From the NCBI RefSeq assembly GCF_004327285.1, contig NZ_QJUI01000011.1, positions 1 through 64,000 of the forward strand: a stretch of 64,000 bases of DNA. Reading direction: 5' to 3'. Each line of letters starts with the position of its first letter. The stretch's first letter is position 1. Positions 49,832 through 58,281 of this stretch are shown piece after piece. Position numbers and translations under genes: made by a program. The notes beneath the pieces were generated by a model. That model saw nothing but the letters and a program-made list of their open reading frames with translations. It was not told the DNA's origin and did not search any database. The stretch comes from Phytopseudomonas daroniae. Its GTDB lineage: Bacteria > Pseudomonadota > Gammaproteobacteria > Pseudomonadales > Pseudomonadaceae.

Positions 49832-50950
49832 ATGAATTCCTTAAGTAATGGCACTGACGAAGTGCTGGTAAGTTGCCAGTCTGTCTGGAAAGTGTTTGGG
49901 CAGAACTCCTCAGCTGCAATGAAGGCTTATGTCGAGCGAGGGCTCTCCAAAAAACAGATCCTGCAGGATTACGGCTGCGTCGTCGGCGTGTCGGATGTCA
50001 GTCTTGAGGTTCGCCGCGGCGAAATCTTCTGCATCATGGGCCTCTCGGGCAGCGGCAAGTCCACCTTGATCCGCTTGCTGAACAAGTTGATTGCACCAAG
50101 CGCTGGCCAGGTGCTGGTCAAGGGCAAGGATCTGGCCACGCTCAATGCGGTGGAGTTGCGCAAGGTACGAGCGCAACACATTGGCATGGTATTTCAGAGC
50201 GTGGCGCTATTGCCGCACCGTACCGTTCTGGAAAACGCCGCCTTCGGGCTCGAGGTGCAAGGCGTTTCCAAGGCCGAACGACACAAGGTGGCTGAGCAGG
50301 CACTGGCCAAGGTCGGCTTGTCCGACTGGGCCGCTCGCTATCCATCCGAACTATCAGGCGGTATGCAGCAGCGGGTTGGATTGGCACGTGCCATCACTTC
50401 CGATCCGGAAATCATCCTGATGGACGAGCCGTTCAGCGCGCTCGATCCACTCATTCGTCGGCAGTTGCAGGACGAATTCCGCCAACTCACCAAATCCCTC
50501 GGCAAATCCGCGGTATTCATTACCCATGATCTGGAGGAGGCGATTCGTATCGGTGATCGTATCGCGATCATGAAAGACGGCATGATCATTCAGGAAGGTA
50601 CGGCCGAAGACATCGTGCTGAATCCGGCTGATGACTATGTCGCCGATTTCGTTGCCGGCATCTCGCGCTTGCATCTGGTCAAGGCGCATTCGGTCATGAC
50701 GCCTTATGCGAACTACCGGCAAGCCCATCCCGAGGTTGACGTCAGCACGCTGTGCCACACGACTCCAGCCGCGGATCTGAACGAGCTGATCAATCTGCTC
50801 ATTCAGTCCGATGGCGAGGCGCTGGCGGTGCTGGAGGAGGGCACACCGTTGGGTGTCATCACGGCACGCGATCTGTTGCGCGGTGTGCAGGGGGCGCCAA
50901 ACGAGTCTGTGGAGGTGCCGGTACGGGAATCTCTGGAGCACTCGCTATGA
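49832..50950 (+). CDS. ABC transporter ATP-binding protein, ProV/OpuAA type
   Basis: A 372-residue ATPase with the N-terminal extension typical of ProV (VWKVFGQNSSAAMKAY, residues 18-33). Walker A GLSGSGKST at 70-78, Q-loop VFQSVALLPHR, signature LSGGMQQR, Walker B ILMDEPFSALDP, H-loop ITHD. A C-terminal CBS-like region (about 290-360, SDGEALAVLEEGTPLGVITARDLL) would sense ionic strength or nucleotide. Ribosome site weak. Its stop overlaps the first permease start (ATGA). Confidence 0.92.
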   Translation: MNSLSNGTDEVLVSCQSVWKVFGQNSSAAMKAYVERGLSKKQILQDYGCVVGVSDVSLEVRRGEIFCIMGLSGSGKSTLIRLLNKLIAPSAGQVLVKGKDLATLNAVELRKVRAQHIGMVFQSVALLPHRTVLENAAFGLEVQGVSKAERHKVAEQALAKVGLSDWAARYPSELSGGMQQRVGLARAITSDPEIILMDEPFSALDPLIRRQLQDEFRQLTKSLGKSAVFITHDLEEAIRIGDRIAIMKDGMIIQEGTAEDIVLNPADDYVADFVAGISRLHLVKAHSVMTPYANYRQAHPEVDVSTLCHTTPAADLNELINLLIQSDGEALAVLEEGTPLGVITARDLLRGVQGAPNESVEVPVRESLEHSL

Positions 50951-51810
50951 GCCCGGATGATTTCGCAGCGCAGTTCGACGAAACGGTCGACGCTGGCCTG
51001 GAGTGGCTCACGGATAACGGGGCCAATGTATTCGACTTTCTCAACCAGGTGCTCACAGGCTTTTATGAGACCGTACTATGGGTTTTGCAGGTTGCGCCCT
51101 TCTATGTGGTAGCGCTGGTGGTTGGCGCGCTAGCCTGGCGGCTGTCGTCGAACCTGAAGTTCGGTATCGCCTCGGCTCTGGCCTTGGCGTTCTGTTCGAT
51201 CATGGGGTTGTGGCCCGAGACCATGAGTACGCTGGCGCTGGTACTGGCGGCGACCAGCCTGGCGCTGTTGGTCGGCATCCCGATGGGCGTGGCAGCCGGG
51301 CTGCTGCCGTCGCTGGACAAAGTAACCGAGCCAGTGCTCGACCTCGTGCAAACCCTGCCTCCTTATATATACCTGCTGCCCGCCATCGCGCTGCTGGGCT
51401 ATGGCTCGGCGACTGCCCTGGTCGCCACCTTCATCGTTGCAGTGCCGCCGGTACTCAGGTTGACCTCACTGGGCATCCGCATGACGCCCAATCAATTCAT
51501 CGAGCTGGGCGAGGCGAGCGGCACCAGTGGCTGGCAGCTGTTCTTCAAGATCCGTCTGCCTTTTGCACTGCCCAGCATCATGGCTGGGGTGAACCAGAGC
51601 CTGATGATGGCCTTCGGAATGGTGGTGATCGCTGGCATTGTCGGCTCGGGCGGATTGGGTGAGGCCATTTATGGGGCCATCCGTACACTGGATATCGCGC
51701 AGTCGATCAATGCCTCCATTGCCATTGTCATCCTGACTCTGATCCTTGATCGCATGGCTCAGAGCGCCACGCGCTCTGGAAAAAAGGAGGTGAGCAATGA
51801 CGCTTACTGA
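50947..51810 (+). CDS. ABC transporter permease 1, ProW type
   Basis: A 287-residue inner-membrane permease with a long N-terminal segment then about six helices. The BPD_transp_1 EAA loop is IELGEASGTSGWQLFFKIRLPFALPSIMAGVNQSLMMAFGMVVIAGIVGSGGLG. QTLPPYIYLLPAIALLGYGSATALVAT is typical of the glycine-betaine group. It overlaps the ATPase by 4 nt and the second permease by 14 nt. Confidence 0.92.
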   Translation: MSPDDFAAQFDETVDAGLEWLTDNGANVFDFLNQVLTGFYETVLWVLQVAPFYVVALVVGALAWRLSSNLKFGIASALALAFCSIMGLWPETMSTLALVLAATSLALLVGIPMGVAAGLLPSLDKVTEPVLDLVQTLPPYIYLLPAIALLGYGSATALVATFIVAVPPVLRLTSLGIRMTPNQFIELGEASGTSGWQLFFKIRLPFALPSIMAGVNQSLMMAFGMVVIAGIVGSGGLGEAIYGAIRTLDIAQSINASIAIVILTLILDRMAQSATRSGKKEVSNDAY

Positions 51811-52648
51811 ACTGAAATTCTCGCCGGGTCAGCATCTCGCGCCTGCCATCGATTGGCTGAATGCAAACTTTCATCCTCTGTTCGCGACGATCAGCAGGGT
51901 TATCGAGACGGTACTCGGCGGTGTCGAGTCGGCACTGCTGGCCATGCCCGCGTATGCACTGATCGCTGTAGTGGCGGTGTTGGCATACCTGTTCACCAAC
52001 TTGCGTGTCGCGGTGCTGTCAGCCTTCATGCTGGGCTTCTGTCTGATTTCCGGGCTTTGGACGGCATCGATGCAGACGATTGCCTTGGTCTCGGTGTCGG
52101 TTCTCATCTCGGTGGCGATCGCCTTCCCGCTGGGTGTGCTGGCTTCGCGGGTGAAGCGCTTCGAGGCAGCCGTTCGCCCGGTGTTGAACGTCATGCAGAC
52201 GGTGCCGCCCTGGGTCTACCTGATTCCAGCCGTGATGATCTTCAGCCTCGGCAAGGTTCCGGCCATCATCGCCACCGTCATCTACGGTATCCCGCCGATG
52301 ATGCGGCTCACTACCCTGGCTTTCAACCAGATCCCCAAGGATCTCCTCGAACTCGGTCAGGCAACGGGGGCCTCTCCGCGCGCCATCCTGCTCAAGATCG
52401 AAATCCCGGCTGCAACGCCGACGCTGATGGTGGGCCTCAACCAGTGCATCCTGCTGTCCCTGGCCATGGTGGTGCTGGCCGGCCTGGTCGGCGCCGGTGG
52501 TCTTGGCGCGGAAGTGACTCGCGGGCTGACGCGCATGGAAATGGGCCTGGGGCTGCGGGCCGGGTTGGCTATCGTCGCGGTCGCGCTGCTGCTGGATCGC
52601 CTGTCACGTGGTGCCCTGCAACGGCACTCCGCCCGTAAAGCAATCTAG
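51797..52648 (+). CDS. ABC transporter permease 2, ProW type
   Basis: A 283-residue permease, paralogous to but distinct from the preceding one. EAA loop LELGQATGASPRAILLKIEIPAATPTLMVGLNQCILLSLAMVVLAGLVGAGGLGAEV; QTVPPWVYLIPAVMIFSLGKVPAIIATVIYGIPPMMRL. An AAAAAGGAGGTGAG ribosome site lies inside the end of permease 1. Two dissimilar permeases imply a heterodimeric channel, unlike the single-permease ProW. Confidence 0.92.
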   Translation: MTLTELKFSPGQHLAPAIDWLNANFHPLFATISRVIETVLGGVESALLAMPAYALIAVVAVLAYLFTNLRVAVLSAFMLGFCLISGLWTASMQTIALVSVSVLISVAIAFPLGVLASRVKRFEAAVRPVLNVMQTVPPWVYLIPAVMIFSLGKVPAIIATVIYGIPPMMRLTTLAFNQIPKDLLELGQATGASPRAILLKIEIPAATPTLMVGLNQCILLSLAMVVLAGLVGAGGLGAEVTRGLTRMEMGLGLRAGLAIVAVALLLDRLSRGALQRHSARKAI

Positions 52649-52661
52649 AGGGAAGCGACGC

Positions 52662-53660
52662 ATGCGCAGCACATTCTTCTGCATAGACTCCCATGCCTGT
52701 GGCAACCCTGTACGGGTGGTCGCAGGAGGCGCGCCGCTGATGCCCCATGTGAGCATGGCGGATCGACGCGAGCTGTTTATCCGCGACCATGACTGGATTC
52801 GCAAGGCGTTGATGTTCGAGCCCCGGGGCCATGAAGTGATGTCCGGCGCGATGATCTACCCCTCGATACGCAGCGATTGCGATTTTGCCGTGCTGTTCAT
52901 CGAAGTGAGTGGTTGCCTGCCGATGTGCGGGGCCGGCACCATAGGCTTGAGTACCGTGGTGATCGAGCACGACCTGGTCAGGCCGAAGGTACCGGGCAAG
53001 TTGTCCATCGAGACGCCGGCCGGCAAGGTGGAGGTGGAGTACCGCATGGACGGCGACAAGGTCGAATCGGTAAGCCTGTTCAACGTACCGAGCTACCTGC
53101 ACACGGCGGATGTCCGTGTCGAGGTTCCGGGGCTGGGTTCGCTCGTTGTGGACATCGCCTACGGCGGCAATTACTACGCGGTGGTCGAGCCTCAGGAAAA
53201 CTGGCCTGGGCTGGATGGAATGTCCTCAGCGGACATCGTTGCCCACAGCCGCAGCCTACGCAGTGCGCTTGCCGGGATCTGCGAGCCAGTGCACCCGGAC
53301 GACCCGCGGATCAACGGCGTACACCATGCCATCTGGTGTGATATCGGAAGCAGCGAAGCGTCCGATGGACGAAACATCGTTTTCTATGGTGACAAGGCAA
53401 TCGACCGTTCCCCAGGCGGCACCGGTACGTCTGCACGCCTGGCACAGCTGTATGGCAAAGGGCGCCTTGCAGTCGGTGACACGTATCGCAGCGAGAGCCT
53501 GATCGGCACGATCTACCAAGGGCGTATCGAAGCCGCCGCTCAGGTTGGTACTTATCCGGGCATCCTGCCCAGCGTCACCGGGTGGGCACAGGTGATCGGA
53601 CTCAATACCATTTTCGTGGATGAGCGCGATCCGCTGGCTCACGGTTTCCTCGTTGACTGA
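52662..53660 (+). CDS. Proline racemase/hydroxyproline epimerase family protein with atypical active site
   Basis: A 332-residue protein of the proline racemase superfamily. Members epimerise 4-hydroxyproline or proline using two Cys, or dehydrate trans-3-hydroxyproline with Cys/Thr. Here the first motif is PMCGAG with Cys89 but Ala91 in place of the usual His (MCGH). The second is DRSPGGTG with Gly252 where a Cys or Thr normally stands. Other family features remain (DSHACGNPVRVV, AYGGNYYAVV, GTGTSARLAQLYGKG). The fold is thus clear but the chemistry is probably altered. AGAGGG precedes the ATG. It follows the transporter by 13 nt. Confidence 0.85.
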   Translation: MRSTFFCIDSHACGNPVRVVAGGAPLMPHVSMADRRELFIRDHDWIRKALMFEPRGHEVMSGAMIYPSIRSDCDFAVLFIEVSGCLPMCGAGTIGLSTVVIEHDLVRPKVPGKLSIETPAGKVEVEYRMDGDKVESVSLFNVPSYLHTADVRVEVPGLGSLVVDIAYGGNYYAVVEPQENWPGLDGMSSADIVAHSRSLRSALAGICEPVHPDDPRINGVHHAIWCDIGSSEASDGRNIVFYGDKAIDRSPGGTGTSARLAQLYGKGRLAVGDTYRSESLIGTIYQGRIEAAAQVGTYPGILPSVTGWAQVIGLNTIFVDERDPLAHGFLVD

Positions 53661-53718
53661 AAGCGCGCTGGTGAAGAACATCGACACGCCAACAACAAAT
53701 GATCGATAGGGGCAGAGA

Positions 53719-54744
53719 TTGTCGGACAGACGAAGTTTCAGTGAGGCGATGCAAGGACAGAACCTCCGTTTTGTGGGCGACAAGAGCCGCGTGCTGAAAG
53801 AGGCTCGCGTTGGCTTCCTGCTTCTCGATAATTTCTCCCTGCCTGCGTTCACTCAGGCACTGGATATTCTCGTAACGGCCAACCTCATCAGTACGGGTGT
53901 CTTCGCCACGCAGACGTTCAGTCTGAGTGGCCAGGCGGTGGTCAGCGATCTTGGCATCATCATCTGCCCGAACGCCGAGCTGAGCGCGAAACATCTCGCG
54001 GGCCTGGATCTACTGGTGATCTGTGGCGGGCTGCGCACCACCTTGCGGCCGATCCCTGCGCTCAAACAGCTCCTGCATGCGGCCGATGAGAAGAATGTGG
54101 CCCTGGCCGGGCTGTGGAGTGGTGCCTGGTTCTTGGGGCAGGCGGGGTTACTCGACGGCTATAAATGCGCGATCCATCCCGAGCACCGTGCGGCACTGGC
54201 GGAAATCGCCAAGCACAGCCAGGTTACCTCTGAAAGCTTCATGGTTGACCGTAATCGGCTGACAGCCGCCAGCCCGACCGGCGCCTTCAATATGGTGCTG
54301 GAATGGATCAACAAGCTCCATGGCCGCGACCTGGTCGAGGGCATCGTTGGCATTCTGGCTTTTGAAGAGTCTCGCTACCGGCGAGTGCGCCCGACGGTGC
54401 ACGCAAAAATGAGCGAGCCGCTACGCAATGTGATCAACCTGATGAGTGCAAATATCGAGGAGCCACTGAGCCTGGAGCAATTAGCGAGCTACGCAGGGCG
54501 CTCTCGGCGCCAGATCGAGCGACTGTTCCAGCAGCAACTCGGCACCACGCCGGTACGCTACTACCTGGAGCTTCGAATCACCGAAGGGCGACGGCTGCTC
54601 CAGCATTCCGACTTGCCGATTCTGGATGTGAGCGTCGCCTGTGGCTTCGTATCCCCCAGCCATTTCAGCAAATGCTACACGGCATACTTCGGCAACTCAC
54701 CCTCCAAGGAAATACGCCACGGCAATGTGAGGTCGAGCAAATAA
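53719..54744 (+). CDS. GATase1-like/AraC transcriptional regulator (GlxA/GbdR/CdhR family)
   Basis: A 341-residue regulator. The N-terminal DJ-1/PfpI-like domain (about 25-205) has VGFLLLDNFSLPAFTQALDIL and GLWSGAWFL, where Ser-Gly-Ala replaces the catalytic Cys elbow, so it is a sensor. The C-terminal AraC double HTH is LSLEQLASYAGRSRRQIERLFQQQLGTTPVRYYLELRI and LDVSVACGFVSPSHFSKCYTAYFG. Relatives (GbdR, CdhR, ArgR, SouR) respond to betaine, carnitine, arginine or sarcosine, supporting an amine substrate for this locus. A TTG start with AGGGG upstream is preferred; an ATG at 53749 is possible. Confidence 0.86.
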   Translation: MSDRRSFSEAMQGQNLRFVGDKSRVLKEARVGFLLLDNFSLPAFTQALDILVTANLISTGVFATQTFSLSGQAVVSDLGIIICPNAELSAKHLAGLDLLVICGGLRTTLRPIPALKQLLHAADEKNVALAGLWSGAWFLGQAGLLDGYKCAIHPEHRAALAEIAKHSQVTSESFMVDRNRLTAASPTGAFNMVLEWINKLHGRDLVEGIVGILAFEESRYRRVRPTVHAKMSEPLRNVINLMSANIEEPLSLEQLASYAGRSRRQIERLFQQQLGTTPVRYYLELRITEGRRLLQHSDLPILDVSVACGFVSPSHFSKCYTAYFGNSPSKEIRHGNVRSSK

Positions 54745-54754
54745 GTGAATAGGC

Positions 54755-54830
54755 ATTGTGTAAGCGTCCGGCCAAGTCACCTAGCGAACTTCCTCATGAT
54801 GGGCGATGATGTCCGCGCATTTTTAGTAGA
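54755..54830. repeat. Left arm of an imperfect inverted repeat
   Basis: CGTCCGGCCAAGTCACCTA at 54765-54783 is the exact reverse complement of 57020-57038. Similarity extends, with mismatches, to roughly 54830. Together with the right arm it brackets the first AraC/SDR pair. The leftward reading gives STKNARTSSPIMRKFAR before a stop, similar to KNTRTPSPLMLEFGR before the same stop in the other arm. Confidence 0.65.
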
Positions 54831-54980
54831 CGAGATCGCAAGTATCGACAGGATTTTCATGCGCCACCGAAGCTCTTTTCCGTACCACTCAAAGCCCACA
54901 CTGCCCAGGAAAAGCTGCAATATGTAGCGGCGGCTATCCCATCACCGCTCAGCGCCACGGCCAGCACGTATGATCCGAGG

Positions 54981-55865
54981 CTAAGCCGATGTGCTAAGTA
55001 GCATTTTTACTTCGCGGATATCTTTCGCGGGGGACACGCCAAACATTCGACCGTATTCTCGCGTGAATTGGGGGATGCTTTCGTACCCCACTCCATAGGC
55101 GGCGTTGGCGATAGGTGTACCCTCCAAAAGCCTTCGCCTGGCCTCGATCAGTCTGAGTTGTTTTTGATATTGAAGCGGAGTCAGCGAAGTGACCGTCCTG
55201 AAATGGGTGTGGAACCCTGAAACACTCATACCGGCTGTCTCTGCCAACTGCTCCACTCGCAGCGGTTGGGCGAATTCATCTCGAATCCGGGCGATCGCCC
55301 GGCCGACTCTTTGGGCGTGGCTGCTTGCAATTCCAAGCGCTCGGATTGCTCCACCATGGCGCCCTGACAGGAGCCAGTAATGGAGTTCCCTGAGCAGTTG
55401 GCTTTTTAATACTGCTACTGAACTAGGTCGCTCAAGCAGGCGAAGCAAGCGCAGGGCTGCGTCTGTCACCTCTGTTTCTGTGGACTCTACCCTTAATGGC
55501 TCGCCCACAGTAAAGGGGGCCGTACCCATCTCGACGACCAAAGATTCTATAAGTACGTGATCAAGCTCTATGACGAATGCCAAGTAAGGTTCGTTCTGAG
55601 AGGCGACAATGATCTGACTTACCGTTGGTACATCAGCGGTGATGATCAGTGATTCGCCGGCCCCGAACTCAAAGATTTTGTCGCCCATCGAGACACGCTT
55701 TTTCCCTTGAAGCACCAGCGCAACCAACGGCCTTGAGATCGCGTAGAGGAGTGCCGTAGGCGTTGTCTCCCGAAGAATCACCAGCCCAGGGAAAGGGGTC
55801 GCAGCAATACCGCCTTGATGATTAGCCTCAGCGTAGCGGCTCACAGCCTTGAGCAGATCGTTCAT
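54981..55865 (-). CDS. AraC-family regulator with AraC-type N-terminal cupin (YqhC-like)
   Basis: A 294-residue activator. The N-terminal half (about 20-170, PLVALVLQGKKRVSMGDKIFEFGAGESLIITADVP) fits the AraC_N ligand domain of YqhC-type regulators. The C-terminal double HTH is LRVEQLAETAGMSVSGFHTHFRTVTSLTPLQYQKQLRL and IANAAYGVGYESIPQFTREYGRMFG. Regulators of this class usually control an adjacent, divergently read reductase, here the SDR at 56126. Base composition is less GC-rich than neighbours to the left, consistent with acquisition. Confidence 0.87.
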   Translation of the reverse strand: MNDLLKAVSRYAEANHQGGIAATPFPGLVILRETTPTALLYAISRPLVALVLQGKKRVSMGDKIFEFGAGESLIITADVPTVSQIIVASQNEPYLAFVIELDHVLIESLVVEMGTAPFTVGEPLRVESTETEVTDAALRLLRLLERPSSVAVLKSQLLRELHYWLLSGRHGGAIRALGIASSHAQRVGRAIARIRDEFAQPLRVEQLAETAGMSVSGFHTHFRTVTSLTPLQYQKQLRLIEARRRLLEGTPIANAAYGVGYESIPQFTREYGRMFGVSPAKDIREVKMLLSTSA

Positions 55866-56125
55866 AGGTCATCACCCCCTCAGTCCGTATCGGCCTATTG
55901 CAATGTCGAACGCTTGCCGATGCAAGCTGATTGGATGAATCCGCAAACAATCTAGAGGAATAAGCAAATTCAGCACAACCATTGCAGGGGGATCGACGCC
56001 AGTTTGCTTGTCACCCTACCAGTTTGGACGAATAAGCAATTCAAGTGTCCGATCGCGCAACCTGCAACGCCAGCGAGATGTCATCGTTGACGCTCATTCA
56101 GCATGTGCTTGGCAGGAGTATAACG
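55866..56125. promoter_or_regulatory. Divergent promoter region with direct repeats for AraC
   Basis: GAATAAGCAAATTCA at 55958-55972 and GAATAAGCAATTCA at 56030-56043 are near-identical direct repeats 72 bp apart in the AraC/SDR spacer, the arrangement expected for an AraC-family activator acting on the SDR gene and perhaps on itself. Confidence 0.5.
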
Positions 56126-56881
56126 ATGACCACTATTTCAATTGTAACCGGTGCAAACCGTGGCCTTGGCCGCAATACTGCACTGAGCATTGCTCGCCAA
56201 GGTGGCGATGTGATCCTTACCTACCGTACTGGCAAGGAAGCTGCGGATGTCGTGGTAGCCGATATTCGGGCACAAGGCCGCAAGGCCGTCGCGCTGCAAC
56301 TGGACACGAGCAAGGTGTCGTCCTTCCCGGCTTTCGTGACCGCCGTGCGCGCAGCACTGAACGACACTTGGAGCGCGAATACGATTGACCACCTTATCAA
56401 CAACGCCGGGCATGGTGAAATGGCGGATTTTGCTGCCACCACGGAAACTCAGTTCGACGCACTTTTTGACGTGCACGTCAAAGGGGTGTTTTTCCTGACT
56501 CAGTCTCTGCTGCCGATATTGGCCGATGGCGGGCGTATCGTAAATTTCTCGTCGGGCTTGACCCGTGTGTCCTTCCCAGGCTTCTCGGCCTACTCAGCAG
56601 CCAAAGGTGCAGTCGAGATACTCACCGTTTACATGGCCAAGGAACTGGGCAGTCGTGGCATTACCGTCAACACCGTAGCCCCGGGCGCGATCGAAACCGA
56701 CTTTTTGGGCGGAGCAGTGCGCGACGTTCCCGAATACAACAAAGCGTTCTCCGATATGACCGCTCTTGGCCGCGTAGGTGTACCCGACGACATCGGCCCA
56801 ATGATCGCCAGCCTCTTGAGCCCTGGCAATCGCTGGGTCACAGGTCAGCGTATTGAAGTCTCAGGTGGCCAAACGATTTGA
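56126..56881 (+). CDS. SDR-family oxidoreductase
   Basis: A 251-residue classical SDR. TGANRGLG near residues 8-15, NNAGHGEMADF, FSSGLTRVSFPGFSAYSAAKGAVE with the Ser/Tyr/Lys catalytic set (S-GL, YSAAK), and the C-terminal RWVTGQRIEVSGGQTI. The start at 56126 has AGGAG eight bases upstream. It is divergent from the AraC gene and likely under its control. Substrate unknown; ketone, quinone or aldehyde reduction is possible. Confidence 0.9.
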   Translation: MTTISIVTGANRGLGRNTALSIARQGGDVILTYRTGKEAADVVVADIRAQGRKAVALQLDTSKVSSFPAFVTAVRAALNDTWSANTIDHLINNAGHGEMADFAATTETQFDALFDVHVKGVFFLTQSLLPILADGGRIVNFSSGLTRVSFPGFSAYSAAKGAVEILTVYMAKELGSRGITVNTVAPGAIETDFLGGAVRDVPEYNKAFSDMTALGRVGVPDDIGPMIASLLSPGNRWVTGQRIEVSGGQTI

Positions 56882-57168
56882 TTGATCGACGATGGATTCT
56901 GCTTAGGCGCAATCCATCGTTCCCCCGTCACCTGAATCAGGAATTCACCATGCCTAAATTGATCATTCATTCCCCTTTAAAAATACGCGGACACCATCGC
57001 CCTTAATGCTGGAGTTTGGTAGGTGACTTGGCCGGACGGTTACGGCATTGTTTACTTCGATGACAGTCCAGCGAACAGCGCGAGGAGGGCGGGTAATGAA
57101 GAATCGGTGTTTATTGCCAAGGGGGGAGAGATTGATTGTTGAACGCCCTCAGGAGCGAAAACCTCAAC
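56882..57168. other. Intergenic region with gene relic
   Basis: ATG at 56951 opens a frame MPKLIIHSPLKIRGHHRP that stops after 18 codons. The adjacent frame (FPFKNTRTPSPLMLEFGR, then stop) and the following frame (VTWPDGYGIVYFDD) look like pieces of decayed coding DNA. The right inverted-repeat arm lies inside this region. No intact gene is supported. Confidence 0.4.
56985..57050. repeat. Right arm of the imperfect inverted repeat
   Basis: TAGGTGACTTGGCCGGACG at 57020-57038 is the exact reverse complement of 54765-54783. With one mismatch the match extends to 24 nt, and weaker similarity runs from about 56985. The arms are 2.24 kb apart. Confidence 0.65.
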
Positions 57169-58122
57169 TTATCTACGCTGGCGGTACTCACGTGGTGTAG
57201 CGCCGGTGTGACGTCTGAAGACCCGCGCAAAATGACTTGGGCTGTTGTATCCAACATCAAGAGCGACATTTACGATGCTTAAGTCGGATTCCAGAAGGAG
57301 CTGACGCGCCATTTCCATCCGCATATGAATGAAATACTGGGAGGGAGATCGCCCTGTTGCCTTCCGGAACATACGACTGAAGTGGGAAATACTCATGCTT
57401 GCGTCTGACGCCAGTCTTTCGAGGCTGAACTCGCTATCAAGCCCTGTACGCATGGCCTCAATCGCCCTATGCAATTTGTAAGCAGGCAACGCGTATACCT
57501 GTTTAGAAAGCCCACTACTACCGTCCCTGTAGCATCGGACTAGATGCACGGCGAGTGCTTGGCCGATACCTTGTAGATACAACGCACTGGCTTGCCGGCT
57601 TGAAGTCATTTCACGATAGAGGGATCTCATCAATCCGGAAATTTCGTGGTCTCGTTCTCCAGACACCTCTCGCAGCCGTACATGTTGGTCAACGAAAATA
57701 TCCCGAGCAGCAAGATCCAGTAGACGCTGGCTGAGATACACGTGCACCACCTCGAAGCCAGCATCACTCTCTGTTTGCCAGCGCATCTCATAGGGGACTG
57801 GCGACATCGTCAGAAAAAAATCGTCAGCGGCAACAGCATTTGCTGTCCACTTCTGATCTCCTACACGCTCTTCCACGAGCGCAGCGCCTGAAACAACCAA
57901 AACGAGCAACGGTTCTGCTACGGCAGGGATGGTCAGGTTCCGACTCGTGGTGCGGTGTCTGAATATTTGTACTTGTACCTCCGAGTCCAGGTGATGGCCA
58001 ACCAACCGATGCGCGGCAGCGGGCAGGTGGTCAGGCATTTTGTGTGCAGGAATTCGCTCATGGTGGTTTGAACTACGTATCTGCTGTTCGAGCTTTTCCA
58101 TGGCGTTTTCGCTGGGGATCAT
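57169..58122 (-). CDS. AraC-family transcriptional regulator
   Basis: A 317-residue regulator (start 58122; ATG 58101 and a TTG at 58161 are alternatives, none with a good ribosome site). The N-terminal cupin-like domain (LTIPAVAEPLLVLVVSGAALVEERVGD; DDFFLTMSPVPYEMRW) is followed by the double HTH FSLERLASDASMSISHFSRMFRKATGRSPSQYFIHMRMEMARQLL and IVNVALDVGYNSPSHFARVFRRHTGATPREYRQRR. It is divergent from the SDR at 58282, repeating the AraC/SDR arrangement just to its left. Confidence 0.87.
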   Translation of the reverse strand: MIPSENAMEKLEQQIRSSNHHERIPAHKMPDHLPAAAHRLVGHHLDSEVQVQIFRHRTTSRNLTIPAVAEPLLVLVVSGAALVEERVGDQKWTANAVAADDFFLTMSPVPYEMRWQTESDAGFEVVHVYLSQRLLDLAARDIFVDQHVRLREVSGERDHEISGLMRSLYREMTSSRQASALYLQGIGQALAVHLVRCYRDGSSGLSKQVYALPAYKLHRAIEAMRTGLDSEFSLERLASDASMSISHFSRMFRKATGRSPSQYFIHMRMEMARQLLLESDLSIVNVALDVGYNSPSHFARVFRRHTGATPREYRQRR

Positions 58123-58281
58123 TGGGGGAGGCGATTTGGACAGACTACAAATTTTGCGCAACTAAAAGCAAAACCCCAATAGTCTGGCAAAACCGCGTCA
58201 GATGCGAACATACCAATGGAGGAAGGTGTAGTTGTCTACAGCGGCAGTCCATGCGGCTGGACACATCATCTGGAGATAAGG

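Noticed and set aside
54745..54927. 60-codon GTG-start frame after the GATase1/AraC gene
   Set aside because: It has no ribosome site and overlaps the inverted-repeat arm. It appears to be chance.
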